Below, piece by piece: positions 32,201 to 42,380 of a stretch of DNA of 64,000 nt (position 1 is its first letter; the number at the start of each line of letters is the position of its first letter). Position numbers and translations under genes: made by a program. Origin of the DNA: Macrostomum hystrix (taxonomy: Eukaryota; Platyhelminthes; Macrostomidae); the NCBI GenBank assembly GCA_950097015.1, contig CATNEN010000039.1, positions 11,192,001 through 11,256,000 of the forward strand, given 5' to 3'. The notes beneath the pieces are model-generated. The model did no database searches and was not told the DNA's origin. It saw nothing but the letters and a program-made list of their open reading frames with translations.

Positions 32201-34671
32201 GCGCGAACCCCAGACGATCCTCGAGCCAGCGAGGTTTGTGTCCGCCTGAGCGGCTTGGCCGCCTCTGCCGGCCTGTCCGCCCTCACCGGCCTCGGGGACT
32301 TCTTCGAGGACGAACTCCTGCAGCCCGCCCTGCCGATGCGGCTGCTGCTAGAGGCTGTGCGAGCCGAGATTGTGGTGAGTGAGCTGCTGCTGCTGCTGCT
32401 GTTGTTGTTGTACCGGCTGTCCTGCTGAACACTGCGGGATCCGGTAGACTCAAATGTGAAGTCTTCGAATGTAGCGCAGTAGCGCAGTGCTGTCACCAGG
32501 GCGTCTGGTCTTCTGCCTTCGGTGAGGTGAAGGATCCTTGGCCCGAAAAGATTAAGTCACTAAGTCTCGAGAATCGCACACCGTGCAGAGTTTCCAGGCG
32601 CAGGGCTGCTGTGGCTGTCAGAGTCCTGCGTAGCTGGGGTGAAAGTGGGAGGCTAAGTTAGTTTTGATCCAGAACAGAGCTTACGAACAGTCTCACACAC
32701 CGAGACAGATCCAGGGATTCAAGTATTTGTCGGAGCAATTTAGGATTTAGGACTTCAGGCAGGTCATACAGACATTCATTCATCACTCACTGCAGGAGGA
32801 TAGGCCCTGTCTGAACGCCACCTGTCCCGGAGAGCATCTGCCGCTGCGTCTGGAGCTGCCTAACAGTTTATCACTGCTCCGCGGTGTGGACAATGTCATG
32901 CGGATCCAGGGTGAGCTTGCGCGACAGACGGCTGTCAAGCTGTGTTTGTAGGTGATGTCAATGTTCAGTTTGTCAGGGGTGGAGGTCAAGGTTTAGTCTG
33001 TAGGGGGAGGTCAAGGTTCAGGTTGAGTATGAGGGGAGGTCAAGGTTGAGTATGAGGGCAGGTCAAGGTTGAGTATGAGGGGAAGTCAAGGTTGAGTATG
33101 AGGGCAGGTCAAGGTTGAGTATGAGGGGAGGTCAAGGTTGAGTATGAGGGGAGGTCAAGGTTGAGTATGAGGGGAGGTCAAGGTTGAGTATGAGGGGAGG
33201 TCAAGGTTGAGTATGAGGGGAGGTCAAGGTTGAGTATGAGGGGAGGTCAAGGTTGAGTATGAGGGCAGGTCAAGGTTGAGTATGAGGGGAGGTCAAGGTT
33301 GAGTATGAGGGCAGGTCAAGGTTGAGTATGAGGGGAAGTCAAGGTTGAGTATGAGGGGAAGTCAAGGTTGAGTATGATGGGAGGTCAAGGTTGAGTATGA
33401 GGGGAGGTCAAGGTTGAGTATGAGGGGAGGTCAAGGTTGAGTATGAGGGCAGGTCAAGGTTGAGTATGAGGGCAGGTCAAGGTTGAGTATGAGGGGAGGT
33501 CAAGGTTGAGTATGAGGGGAGGTCAAGGTTGAGTATGAGGGCAGGTCAAGGTTGAGTATGAGGGGAGGTCAAGGTTGAGTATGAGGGGAGGTCAAGGTTG
33601 AGTATGAGGGCAGGTCAAGGTTGAGTATGAGGGGAGGTCAAGGTTGAGTATGAGGGGAGGTCAAGGTTGAGTATGAGGGCAGGTCAAGGTTGAGTATGAT
33701 GGGAGGTCAAGGTTGAGTATGATGGGAGGTCAAGGTTGAGTATGAGGGGAGGTCAAGGTTGAGTATGAGGGGAGGTCAAGGTTGAGTATGATGGCAGGTC
33801 AAGGTTGAGTATGAGGGCAGGTCAAGGTTGAGTATGATGGGAGGTCAAGGTTGAGTATGAGGGGAAGTCAAGGTTGAGTATGAGGGCAGGTCAAGGTTGA
33901 GTATGAGGGGAGGTCAAGGTTGAGTATGAGGGGAGGTCAAGGTTGAGTATGAGGGGAGGTCAAGGTTGAGTATGAGGGGAGGTCAAGGTTGAGTATGAGG
34001 GGAAGTCAAGGTTGAGTATGAGGGCAGGTCAAGGTTGAGTATGAGGGGAAGTCAAGGTTGAGTATGAGGGCAGGTCAAGGTTGAGTATGAGGGGAGGTCA
34101 AGGTTGAGTATGAGGGGAAGTCAAGGTTGAGTATGAGGGGAGGTCAAGGTTGAGTATGAGAGGAGGTCAAGGTTGAGTATGAGGGGAGGTCAAGGTTGAG
34201 TATGAGGGGAGGTCAAGGTTGAGTATGAGGGGAGGTCAAGGTTGAGTATGAGAGGAGGTCAAGGTTGAGTATGAGGGGAAGTCAAGGTTGAGTATGAGGG
34301 GAGGTCAGGGTTGAGTATGAGGGGAGGTCAAGGTTGAGTATGAGGGGAGGTCAGGGGTTAGTTGCAGTTAGATAACATAAATGCTAGTTGCCATGAGCAA
34401 CTTTCTGTCCAGTGCTATTGACAATGTTTTGTTAAAATTATTTTTAGTTGACCCGGCCATGCCAGGGAGCTCCACCTGCGGTCGCTGCCTTCTGCAGCAG
34501 CAGCAGCAGCAGCAGCAGCAGCCAGCGGAGCAGGACTTGGCAGCCCAGTTGGCTCGCTGTCAGGCAGAGCTTGCAGCTGTAGAGGCCTTGCGCGACTCGC
34601 TGAGAAGCCGCGTCAGCGACATGCAGAAGCAGCTTGGCGGGCTGAACGGCGGGGAGTCGTGTAGGCTGTAG
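20271..34671 (+). CDS. BLTP3: Bridge-like lipid transfer protein 3 (UHRF1BP1/SHIP164) homologue
   Basis: Thirteen exons: 20271-20329, 23374-23773, 25113-25338, 25995-26158, 26737-26941, 27027-27119, 27539-27841, 28949-29055, 30163-30234, 30372-31433, 31679-32374, 32796-32910, 34448-34671. Every junction keeps phase and uses GT-AG, giving about 1241 residues (human paralogues are around 1,400). Exon 1 codes MVFGNLF...NPILRYLS and joins in phase 2 to FAKNLSPEHLKLSF in exon 2, the conserved chorein N-terminus. LTNLELNEEAIMQLLDLPTWL, DDLLWVL, VDFTEFFYP and LTHLQYLFLLRMGEDF match family landmarks in order, and the C-terminus (about 1190-1226) is a coiled coil. The family makes rod-like hydrophobic grooves that move phospholipid between membranes and works with Rab5/Rab45 on endosomes (family knowledge). 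PolyQ runs in exons 10 and 13 come from CAG repeats. Introns are loaded with minisatellites and SINEs. Confidence 0.92.
20480..21795 (-). mobile_element. mariner transposon, 1.32 kb, degenerate
   Basis: Perfect 26-bp terminal inverted repeats beginning CAAGGGGCACTACAAAAG, inserted at a TA (20478-20479 and 21796-21797). It sits inside the left part of the GGGTAATG element: joining 20479 to 21798 restores the GTAATGTATCATCAAC sequence seen intact at 17567. The transposase runs on the minus strand. Confidence 0.93.
20542..21609 (-). pseudogene. mariner transposase, broken
   Basis: The ATG at 21609 starts with MELNCEHFRAMIFYYY, the classic mariner N-terminus, then meets a stop at about codon 27. 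The helix-turn-helix region resumes (PSLATISNWFREFSRG, TYKEIEASLGI). The catalytic core is in another frame: the first aspartate segment reads VTCNKIWVYCYEP where active copies have GDE, the second is LHQDNASAHAA, and the third, 34 residues on, is HPPYSPDLAQCDFF. The C-terminus FVNWFERMRRCIQAGGQYF is in a further frame. Several frameshifts and the missing first Asp make this an inactive copy. Confidence 0.9.
23871..24255 (+). mobile_element. SINE family A, copy 2 (BLTP3 intron 2)
   Basis: tRNA-like head with A-box GTGGCAGAGCAATCTAACGC and B-box AAGTTCGATTCC, then the shared body and the CAGCCCTCCTGCAGG end. A GT microsatellite at about 24103-24133 has expanded inside the GTGTGTGCC part of the body. 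Confidence 0.85.
25365..25900. repeat. 24-bp minisatellite, about 22 near-identical copies
   Basis: The unit CAGGGTGTGTTTATTCAGCT plus GAGG is repeated almost without change, filling BLTP3 intron 3 from about 25 bases after the donor. Because 24 is a multiple of 3 it stays open as VFIQLRQG repeats, but it is intronic: exon 3 splices at 25338/25995 and retention would hit an in-frame stop before the array. Confidence 0.95.
26241..26600 (+). mobile_element. SINE family A, copy 3 (BLTP3 intron 4)
   Basis: The best preserved copy: A-box GTGGCAGAGCGGTTAACGCG, B-box-like TGCTCGATTCC, the full body, and the terminal GCAGCCCTCCTGCAATG. Confidence 0.9.
27170..27435. repeat. 21-bp minisatellite in BLTP3 intron 6, about 12 copies
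   Basis: Unit AGCTGTCGTAGATTCTGGAT plus T, alternating TCTGG and TCTAG variants. It is confined to the 419-bp intron between exons 6 and 7. Confidence 0.92.
27880..28760. repeat. Minisatellite of about 20-bp units in BLTP3 intron 7
   Basis: Units built on GGTTCTAGAATTCGGGATTC with variants ending GGATATGGTTTTC. The 3' third is homogenised to TTCTAGAATTCGGTTTTCAG. Compound variants give 40- and 60-bp higher-order patterns. Confidence 0.92.
29380..29950. repeat. Two adjoining minisatellites in BLTP3 intron 8
   Basis: First part: GACAGTGGGGGCAG-type G-rich units with GCTCAGA. Second part from about 29609: a 31-bp unit GTAGCTCATAGACAGTGGGA plus GGGCAGGCGCT, about eleven near-identical copies. 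The shared core GACAGTGGG suggests the second grew from the first. The runs of G are long enough to consider quadruplex formation. Confidence 0.92.
30305..30345 (+). mobile_element. SINE family A, 3'-tail scrap
   Basis: GATGATGTGCCAGTGCCAGC followed by AGCCCTCCTGCA matches only the last 30 or so bases of the SINE consensus, just upstream of the acceptor of BLTP3 exon 10. A heavily 5'-truncated copy fits, but so short a match is weak evidence. Confidence 0.4.
31444..31660 (+). mobile_element. SINE family A, copy 4, 3'-truncated (BLTP3 intron 10)
   Basis: The head starts about 10 bases after the exon 10 donor; B-box-like TGAGCTCGATTCCGC and the body up to ACACCTGTTTGAGTG. It supplies almost the entire 245-bp intron, and the exon 11 acceptor follows within 20 bases of its end. 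Confidence 0.85.
32985..34355. repeat. 23-bp minisatellite in BLTP3 intron 12, about 59 copies
   Basis: Unit GGTCAAGGTTGAGTATGAGG plus GGA or GCA, strikingly homogeneous over 1.37 kb. Variants (GGCA, GGAA, ATGG) are scattered and hint at small higher-order blocks. Confidence 0.95.
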
Positions 34672-35386
34672 GGCGCCCTTAGCAACCAGTTGATTACATT
34701 GACAACCTATCGAAACACGGTCTTTCTGGATTAACTGAAGTCGCGATTGCAAATATTAGCAACAACAGCTCTGCGAAACGCATGTTTTGAATCTCGAAGC
34801 CTTGACTCCTGATCTTAACATAAATTTCGTTGTTGTCCACTCTTATCATGCATTAATAATTCATTGACATATCCAGTTTCAGTGTCCTGTATCTTGAATT
34901 TAGTCACTAATTTCTTTTTCACTTGAGTATTCCTCTGTAGATATTTCTACATTATCCAGCTTACTGTCGGCATAAGCATTCCAGGTGTTTTTTGTTTCTG
35001 AAAAACTGACTTTTTACACGTTTGTCTGCCGACCTCTGTGATACAAATTGCTGTTTTGTTTGTCTATTTTTATGAAGCAACGAATATTTTGACCAAGCTG
35101 TGTTTTCACTTTAGTTTTATGTGTCTATGACAAACCAACTTATTTTCCGATTATCATTATTTTATTTCTGAGAGGTGGTCGACCCCTTTTTGAGATCCAA
35201 TCGGTCTGATTAAAAATGTATTTTAGTCTGGCTTGATTCATGCAACGAAAACTGATTCTTTTGTGACCGCATGCTAACTCAATAATCAATGAAATTCAAC
35301 CACTGTAGTATATGCTGATCCTGATTGCCTTTGACTTCATCTGTGTGTTTGATCTGTTCGATTTTTTTATATATTTATCACTATTG

Positions 35387-35392
35387 AATAAA
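35387..35392 (+). terminator. Candidate BLTP3 polyadenylation signal AATAAA
   Basis: A canonical hexamer 716 bases after the BLTP3 stop and just before the satellite at 35455. The AT-rich region 34672-35450 between them shows no other gene and fits a 3' UTR. Confidence 0.4.
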
Positions 35393-35454
35393 TTTAACAC
35401 CTGTAAATTGTGTGCACTTTCTTCTAAAGAAGGACAAAAAATCTAAACTTTTAC

Positions 35455-38190
35455 TTATACGTATATCTCCTGCTGCGATTCTGATCAATATCGTATCTCC
35501 TGCTGCGATTCTGGTCAATATCGTATCTCCTGCTGCGATTCTGGTCAATATCGCATCTCCTGCTGCGATTCTGGTCAATATCGTATCTCCTGCTGCGATT
35601 CTGGTCAATATCGTATCTCCTGCTGCGATTCTGGTCAATATCGCATCTCCTGCTGCGATTCTTATCAATATGGCTTCTGCTGCTGCGATTCTTATCAATG
35701 TCGTATCTCCTGCTGCGATTCTGGTCAATATCGTATCTCCTGCTGCGATTCTGGTCAATATCGCATCTCCTGCAGCGATTCTGGTCATTATCGTATCTCC
35801 TGCTGCGATTCTTATCAATATGGCTTCTGCTGCTGCGATTCTTATCAATGTCGTATCTCCTGCTGCGATTCTTATCAATATCGCTTCTCCTGCTGCGATT
35901 CTTAATAATGTCGTATCTCCTGCTGCGATTCTGGTCAATATCGCATCTCCTGCTGCGATTCTGGTCATTATCGTATCTCCTGCTGCGATTCTTATCAATA
36001 TGGCTTCTGCTGCTGCGATTCTTATCAATGTCGTATCTCCTGCTGCGATTCTTATCAATATCGCTTCTCCTGCTGCGATTCTTATCAATGTCGTATCTCC
36101 TGCTGCGATTCTGGTCAATATCGCATCTCCTGCTGCGATTCTGGTCATTATCGTATCTCCTGCTGCGATTCTTATCAATATGGCTTCTGCTGCTGCGATT
36201 CTTATCAATGTCGTATCTCCTGCTGCGATTCTTATCAATATCGCTTCTCCTGCTGCGATTCTTATCAATGTCGTATCTCCTGCTGCGATTCTGGTCATTA
36301 TCGCATCTCCTGCTGCGATTCTGGTCATTATCGTATCTCCTGCTGCGATTCTTATCAATATGGCTTCTGCTGCTGCGATTCTTATCAATGTCGTATCTCC
36401 TGCTGCGATTCTTATCAATATCGCTTCTCCTGCTGCGATTCTTATCAATGTCGTATCTCCTGCTGCGATTCTGGTCAATATCGCATCTCCTGCTGCGATT
36501 CTGGTCATTATCGTATCTCCTGCTGCGATTCTTATCAATATGGCTTCTGCTGCTGCGATTCTTATCAATGTCGTATCTCCTGCTGCGATTCTTATCAATA
36601 TCGCTTCTCCTGCTGCGATTCTTATCAATGTCGTATCTCCTGCTGCGATTCTGGTCAATATCGCATCTCCTGCTGCGATTCTGGTCATTATCGTATCTCC
36701 TGCTGCGATTCTTATCAATATGGCTTCTGCTGCTGCGATTCTTATCAATGTCGTATCTCCTGCTGCGATTCTTATCAATATCGCTTCTCCTGCTGCGATT
36801 CTTATCAATGTCGTATCTCCTGCTGCGATTCTGGTCAATATCGCATCTCCTGCTGCGATTCTGGTCATTATCGTATCTCCTGCTGCGATTCTTATCAATA
36901 TGGCTTCTGCTGCTGCGATTCTTATCAATGTCGTATCTCCTGCTGCGATTCTTATCAATATCGCTTCTCCTGCTGCGATTCTTATCAATGTCGTATCTCC
37001 TGCTGCGATTCTGGTCAATATCGCATCTCCTGCTGCGATTCTGGTCATTATCGTATCTCCTGCTGCGATTCTTATCAATATGGCTTCTGCTGCTGCGATT
37101 CTTATCAATGTCGTATCTCCTGCTGCGATTCTTATCAATATCGCTTCTCCTGCTGCGATTCTTATCAATGTCGTATCTCCTGCTGCGATTCTGGTCAATA
37201 TCGCATCTCCTGCTGCGATTCTGGTCATTATCGTATCTCCTGCTGCGATTCTGGTCAATATCGCATCTCCTGCTGCGATTCTGGTCATTATCGTATCTCC
37301 TGCTGCGATTCTTATCAATATCGCTTCTGCTGCTGCGATTCTTATCAATGTCGTATCTCCTGCTGCGATTCTTATCAATATCGCTTCTCCTGCTGCGATT
37401 CTTATCGATATCGCTTCTCCTGCCACGATTCTTATCAATGTCGTATCTCCTGCTGCGATTCTGGTCAATATCGCATCTCCTGCTGCGATTCTTATCAATG
37501 TCGATCTCCTGCTGCGATTCTTATCAATATCGCATCTCCTGCTGCGATTCTGGTCAATATCGTATCTCCTGCTGCGATTCTGGTCAATATCGCATCTCCT
37601 GCTGCGATTCTGGTCATTATCGTATCTCCTGCTGCGATTCTTATCAATATCGTATCTCCTGCTGCGATTCTGGTCAATATCGTATCTCCTGCTGCGATTC
37701 TGGTCAATATCGCTTCTCCTGCTGCGATTCTTATCAATATCGCTTCTCCTGCTGCGATTCTGGTCAATATCGTATCTCCTGCTGCGATTCTTATCAATAT
37801 CGCATCTCCTGCTGCGATTCTGGTCAATATCGTATCTCCTGCTGCGATTCTGGTCAATATCGCATCTCCTGCTGCGATTCTGGTCATTATCGTATCTCCT
37901 GCTGCGATTCTTATCAATATCGCTTCTGCTGCTGCGATTCTGGTCAATGTCGTATCTCCTGCTGCGATTCTTATCAATATCGCTTCTCCTGCTGCGATTC
38001 TTATCAATATCGCTTCTCCTGCTGCGATTCTTATCAATGTCGTATCTCCTGCTGCGATTCTTATCAATATCGCTTCTCCTGCTGCGATTCTTATCAATGT
38101 CGATCTCCTGCTGCGATTCTTATCAATGTCGTATCTCCTGCTGCGATTCTTATCAATATCGCATCTCCTGCTGCAATGTCCTCCTCCTGC
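35455..38190. repeat. 30-bp satellite with 180-bp higher-order repeat
   Basis: About 91 copies of ATCTCCTGCTGCGATTCTTA plus TCAATATCGC. The variant GGCTTCTGCTGCTGCG returns every 180 bp (near 35821, 36001, 36181, 36361, 36541, 36721, 36901, 37081), so six units form a higher-order repeat of about eight copies; the flanks are less regular. A one-base-short unit near 37500 and another near 38100 shift the frame. Several frames on both strands stay open (ORFs up to 940 codons) only because the unit is a multiple of three without stops. No ATG-led, signal or domain evidence supports a protein. Confidence 0.95.
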
Positions 38191-38604
38191 TGCCTACCTT
38201 CGTGACTAGCTTTGCCAGCTTGATTGAGAATTAAAGTATGTCAGCTAGCTTTTTTGTCTCTCAGCGATCGGGTGTGTTCCGATCCGGTAAATAATTCACT
38301 GCCTCTCCACGCCGCTAGAGTCTTGAAACCTGATTAATAACGATTTCGGCTAATCAGACTCATTGGGGTATCGTTTGATTGAAGTCATCAATAATTTGCC
38401 GAATTACCATAGCCGATTTTTGCAAGCTGTTGCGCGCCACAGCCTGCCGTTCGCCCACTGTCACGTGACTTCTCGACCCAACAGCTCACCCGCAGAATCA
38501 ATCACCTAATCCCTACCTCACCCAAACTTTGTTTCCTAGAAAATGTTTATGAGGCAGGCTTTGATGGAAAATATAGACAGAGATAATTTTCGGGGGGCAA
38601 TGGG

Positions 38605-38882
38605 GTATCATTTGGTGATAGTTGACCCGCAGCCAGCGAGGAGACAGTTCTGCTCATTTCGCTGACTCCTGAGCACGACACAGACACTGCCCTGACTTTC
38701 TCATCGTCATCCAGTGTACTCCCTCACTTAAAGGTTCGCCCTCAAGGGCGTAAATTGCCGACAAGCCTCGAAGCCTTCTCTGCGCGGCTCTGTCCCAAAG
38801 GAATGTTGCCTCGCCGCGGAATCGAGCTCAGGGACCTTGGTGCGAGAGGCAAACGCGTTAGACCGCTCTGCCACCAACCCCC
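38605..38882 (-). mobile_element. SINE family A, copy 5 (minus strand)
   Basis: The complement reads GTGGCAGAGCGGTCTAACGC, then a B-box-like GAGCTCGATTCCGC, then the body with ATGACGATGAGAAAGTCAGG and GTCAGCGAAATGAGCAGA, and ends near CACCAAATGATACC, short of the family tail. A small internal deletion has removed the CACACCTGTGTGAG block. Confidence 0.85.
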
Positions 38883-39136
38883 CTTTTACTACGGAAATTT
38901 TGCACTTTTTTCTTAAAAACTGTGACTCTTACGAGCGTAATTCTTAATTGATTGAGAATTCTAATTAATTTATAAACCTTTATTCCTGAATAATAAGGGT
39001 CTAAGCATAAAATAATAAACAAGTCCTTAGACTCTAGTCATTATAGTTTCCCGTTCTTCCACTTCATCAAAGATAGCTTCTTTGTGTCCAACAATGTCAT
39101 GAGGCCGGACTTTCAGTTCTCAGTGTTCTCAGCTAA

Positions 39137-40252
39137 TCACTCTGGTCGGCACTTCTGCCGAGCAATCAGCGCCAACTGGGCCGTCGGATTGCCGATCAGC
39201 GCGGCGACTGTCCAGAACTTCTCGGCGACTGTCATAGACACAGACGCTGCATCTGCAACCGCAAAATTGAGCACCGCCAAGGTGGCGCTGGCCAACGCGG
39301 TGGCGGCGGCGCCTGTGGTGGCGCCAAGCGCGCCCAGGTTAGCGCGCCGCTCAGCGGCCGCGTTGACGACAGCCCGACGGTAGACGCAGAACGTTGCGGC
39401 GCCGGATTTCCTTCTGGTGCCCGGCATTGCCGACCCGCGGCCGGACGAGTTGGCCGCCTGGGCGCGACGGCACAATGCCAGCCCTGTGGCAAGGTTCATT
39501 GCCAGCACTGACAAGCTGGGTAGTAACTGGCTCAGTGCCACCTGGGCAAGCCAGGCCACTGAGTGCACCCGCTGCCAGGCTGAGCTGCCGTCCCAGGTGA
39601 CGTTTCTGGAATTCACCAGGATTAGCCTGCCGAGTCCTGCTGCATCCTTAACTGGTACATTCTCTATGAACATTTTGCACCAAAGGAACGTCTAATCTTA
39701 CCTAAGCCGACAGTCGAAGTCAACAAACTCATACTTTGTTGCCGCCTCAGTTGTCATAGCAACGGTAGCCACGCCGACAGTGGCGGCCAGAGTAGCCAGG
39801 CAGCATCGAGTTGGCAGAGCGGCCCTCCTGGCCGGCAGGCGGGCGCAGTGGTGCGCGCAGCGCTCCCCGGAGATGGCGGCAGCCGAGTGCAGCACCGCGG
39901 TCAGCAGGATGGATAGCGACAAGCCGCCGTCAGCTGACAGGCTGGCGCACGCCACAGAGACTCTTGCCTCCATCCACCAGCTGTCGGTTGGCATCGGCCA
40001 CGACGACAGGATGCGCTGCCGCAGCCAATCTGTAGCCAGCTCGTCGTCGACCTCAGCGCTGGCCACCAGGCCCGCCAGACTACTGGCCATCAGCACCAGC
40101 GAGGCGAGCAGCCCGGCGACCAGCTGAACCCGCAGAGCCGTCGAAGAGTCGGTGGCGGTGCGGCATCGCTGCAGCAGGACGCCAGAGTGCAGCAGAAGCG
40201 ACACGACCGACAGGACTAGCGAGGCGACGGTGGCAGCTTTGACGAAAGGCAT
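39137..40252 (-). CDS. Orphan rhodopsin-like GPCR (two exons)
   Basis: Exons 40252..39702 (183 codons plus 2 nt, donor AG/GTAAGA) and 39626..39137 (1 nt plus 162 codons and stop, acceptor GGCAG/G), with a 75-nt intron and agreeing phases; 346 residues. Seven hydrophobic segments can be placed: about 5-28, 43-65, 110-130 and 148-168 in exon 1, then three in exon 2. Rhodopsin-class hints are a Cys before TM3 and FDC in the second outer loop for a disulfide, GER in place of D/ERY after TM3, and GNPTAQLAL for NPxxY in TM7. The N-terminus is very short; a TGA lies in frame upstream of ATG 40252. Ligand and subfamily are unknown. It is Ala/Leu-rich and divergent, so a non-GPCR seven-helix protein is a minor alternative. 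Confidence 0.65.
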
Positions 40253-41995
40253 CGACTGCTTCGCAACTGATGGAGTCCTGAAGGCGGGTGATTGTCAGCG
40301 GCTGTCAACATGAAATGCAATCGAGTCTTAAATGCGTAGAACCAACGACCTGATTGGCTAACGGGGGTAGGGAGGCCCCTCCTCCTCCCTGAAGGCGCAG
40401 TCTTGTAATTAGAGTTGCGTGCCTCTTCAGATTCGAGTGCGTGTCTGCCTTTTCGGGAAGATTCACTTTTTTATTCCGCCATGCTTCGACGAAACAAAAT
40501 TGATAAAATTCCAGAAGCAGCGGTATTTAGCGACATTCCTAGTGCTGTCTGTCTTCATTATTAGACTTCAAGATAGCTTTTTAATAGCTCGCAAATATCA
40601 TGCACGAGCTTGTTACCGTAGAGCTTCTTTGCTCAGATTTTGTATGGTTTCAATGGACTTTTAGTCTGGGTTCTTCGACTTGCCTTTTTTCAATTCTCAA
40701 TACGACACTGAGCATTATTTGAATAGCATCAATCAAGACTACCTGGTAGTTTCTAGTCTTATTGTATACTTTTTATTGCTTTTATTTTTATTAAAGATGA
40801 TGTCAAACCGAAAATTTCGTAAAGGCAACATTTCACAATATTTACTCAAAAAATTATTTTTTGCTTGTCTAACTGCAAACAAATGCACACTTTCCATTTT
40901 AGAAGATGCTCGATATGTCACAGCACAGAGGCAGCTATGGCGTGGCTTATAGACAAGGAAGTAGCTTTCTGCAGCAGGATTTTCCGCGGAAAAACCATGG
41001 GCCCTACAGTTAGGTGTTTGCTCACTCGAAAGTTGAAGCCTCACGTTACACGCGAAGGCTGCAGTTACAGCCGCTCGCTCATTTGCCACCCATTGTGGCT
41101 ATTGTTGTGTGTAGCGTAACAGCGGTGAAGCTAAAATAAACTGATAGCCTATTAGTTGCTAGGCGATATCGTTGCACGCCTCAAATTTCTATACCGGTCT
41201 TTTTAAACTGCCCCATGACTTTGGGCCATAGACATTTGGTGCGTGCACCTAAGATGAATTGCTGTTCTCTTAAGACGAACTTTTTGTTTCAGGCTTCAGC
41301 TGTCTATGGGTAAGAGGCGCCTCTCACCCATAGAAATCATGCAACACATGCAGAAAGCATGCTGTCGGCTGCACATCTGGCCCAATTTGAGCAGGTCTAT
41401 TATTGATTTTTACAGCTAGTAAAAATTAGCCGGCCAGTTTTTCTCCACAAGCTTTTATATCAGGGAATACTTAAACTATATCAGTAGTTTAAGTTCGCAG
41501 TTTTGAGCACAAGCCAAGAGATAATCTTTGAGTAGGGTGTTGCCAAGGACAAAGTTGTTCTTTTGACAATTCAACAATTCAACTTGTTTCAGCGAAGCTT
41601 TCATCTGCCAGTTTCAGTTCTATGTTTTTCTCGCAGTCCATAGCGATGCAGCCAAGCTAGGACTTATAAAAGCTTGCCCTCGGTTTATCGACTCATACCG
41701 ATGCTGCCACTCCAGTAGAGCCCATTTCTTTTACCTGACGACGGCTTCCTGTGGAATTGAAGCAGCTGCGCGGTATGCTATTGCGACGGGGCTAGGTTAA
41801 AAATACTTAATAGACAGGGTCACAAGTTTCTGCTGGCACCTATTGTCTTGTCTGAAACAATTGCTTTCTGAGGCAGGTAAATTCTGAGAAATTACGGGGG
41901 TGGCCCGCAGTAGGCTTACCTACAGCGGATTTAAACACTCAAATGGTAGCTGGTTCATGCGTTATAAGTTAGGACAGGTTTGATAACCGTGCGCT
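40253..41995. other. Intergenic between divergent genes, no gene seen
   Basis: Contains the 5' flanks of the GPCR (minus) and the WSC gene (plus). Overlapping short ORFs at 40419-41119 have no domain features. Two CCATAGAC-type motifs occur near 41225 and 41303, and a TTATAAG about 35 bases before the WSC ATG. Confidence 0.45.
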
Positions 41996-42380
41996 ATGCA
42001 GTTTGACCTGTGCTTGCTCCTAGTCGCTTGTGTTGTAGTCGGTATCAAGGCCAGCAGGCAAAGCTACACCTACATCGGCTGCTTTCCCGACGGCCCAAAC
42101 AGAGACCTCAGTGGCCTGCTAGGAGTTCTTGAACTGGGACCCTTTGCTACTCACAGGCAGTACCCAGAGTTTGTACACCTGCCATCCAACCCGGGCCTCA
42201 CGCTGCAGCTGTGCAGCCAGATCTGCGCCCTTGGCAGGTTTCGCTACTTCGGAGTTCAGGGCGGCACCTACTGCAGCTGCGGCTTGACTTACTTACTTGA
42301 CTTAGCTGCAGGGGGCATCTTCCGGATGCAGCGGGGAGGCGTTGCCGCCCATTCCGCTAGCCCCTGGCGACCACGGGCAA

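Noticed and set aside
35412-38234. Very long ORFs on both strands (940, 835 and 705 codons)
   Set aside because: They are by-products of a 30-bp repeat without stops. The longest plus frame has no ATG start, frame changes follow odd-length units, and no domain or signal is present.
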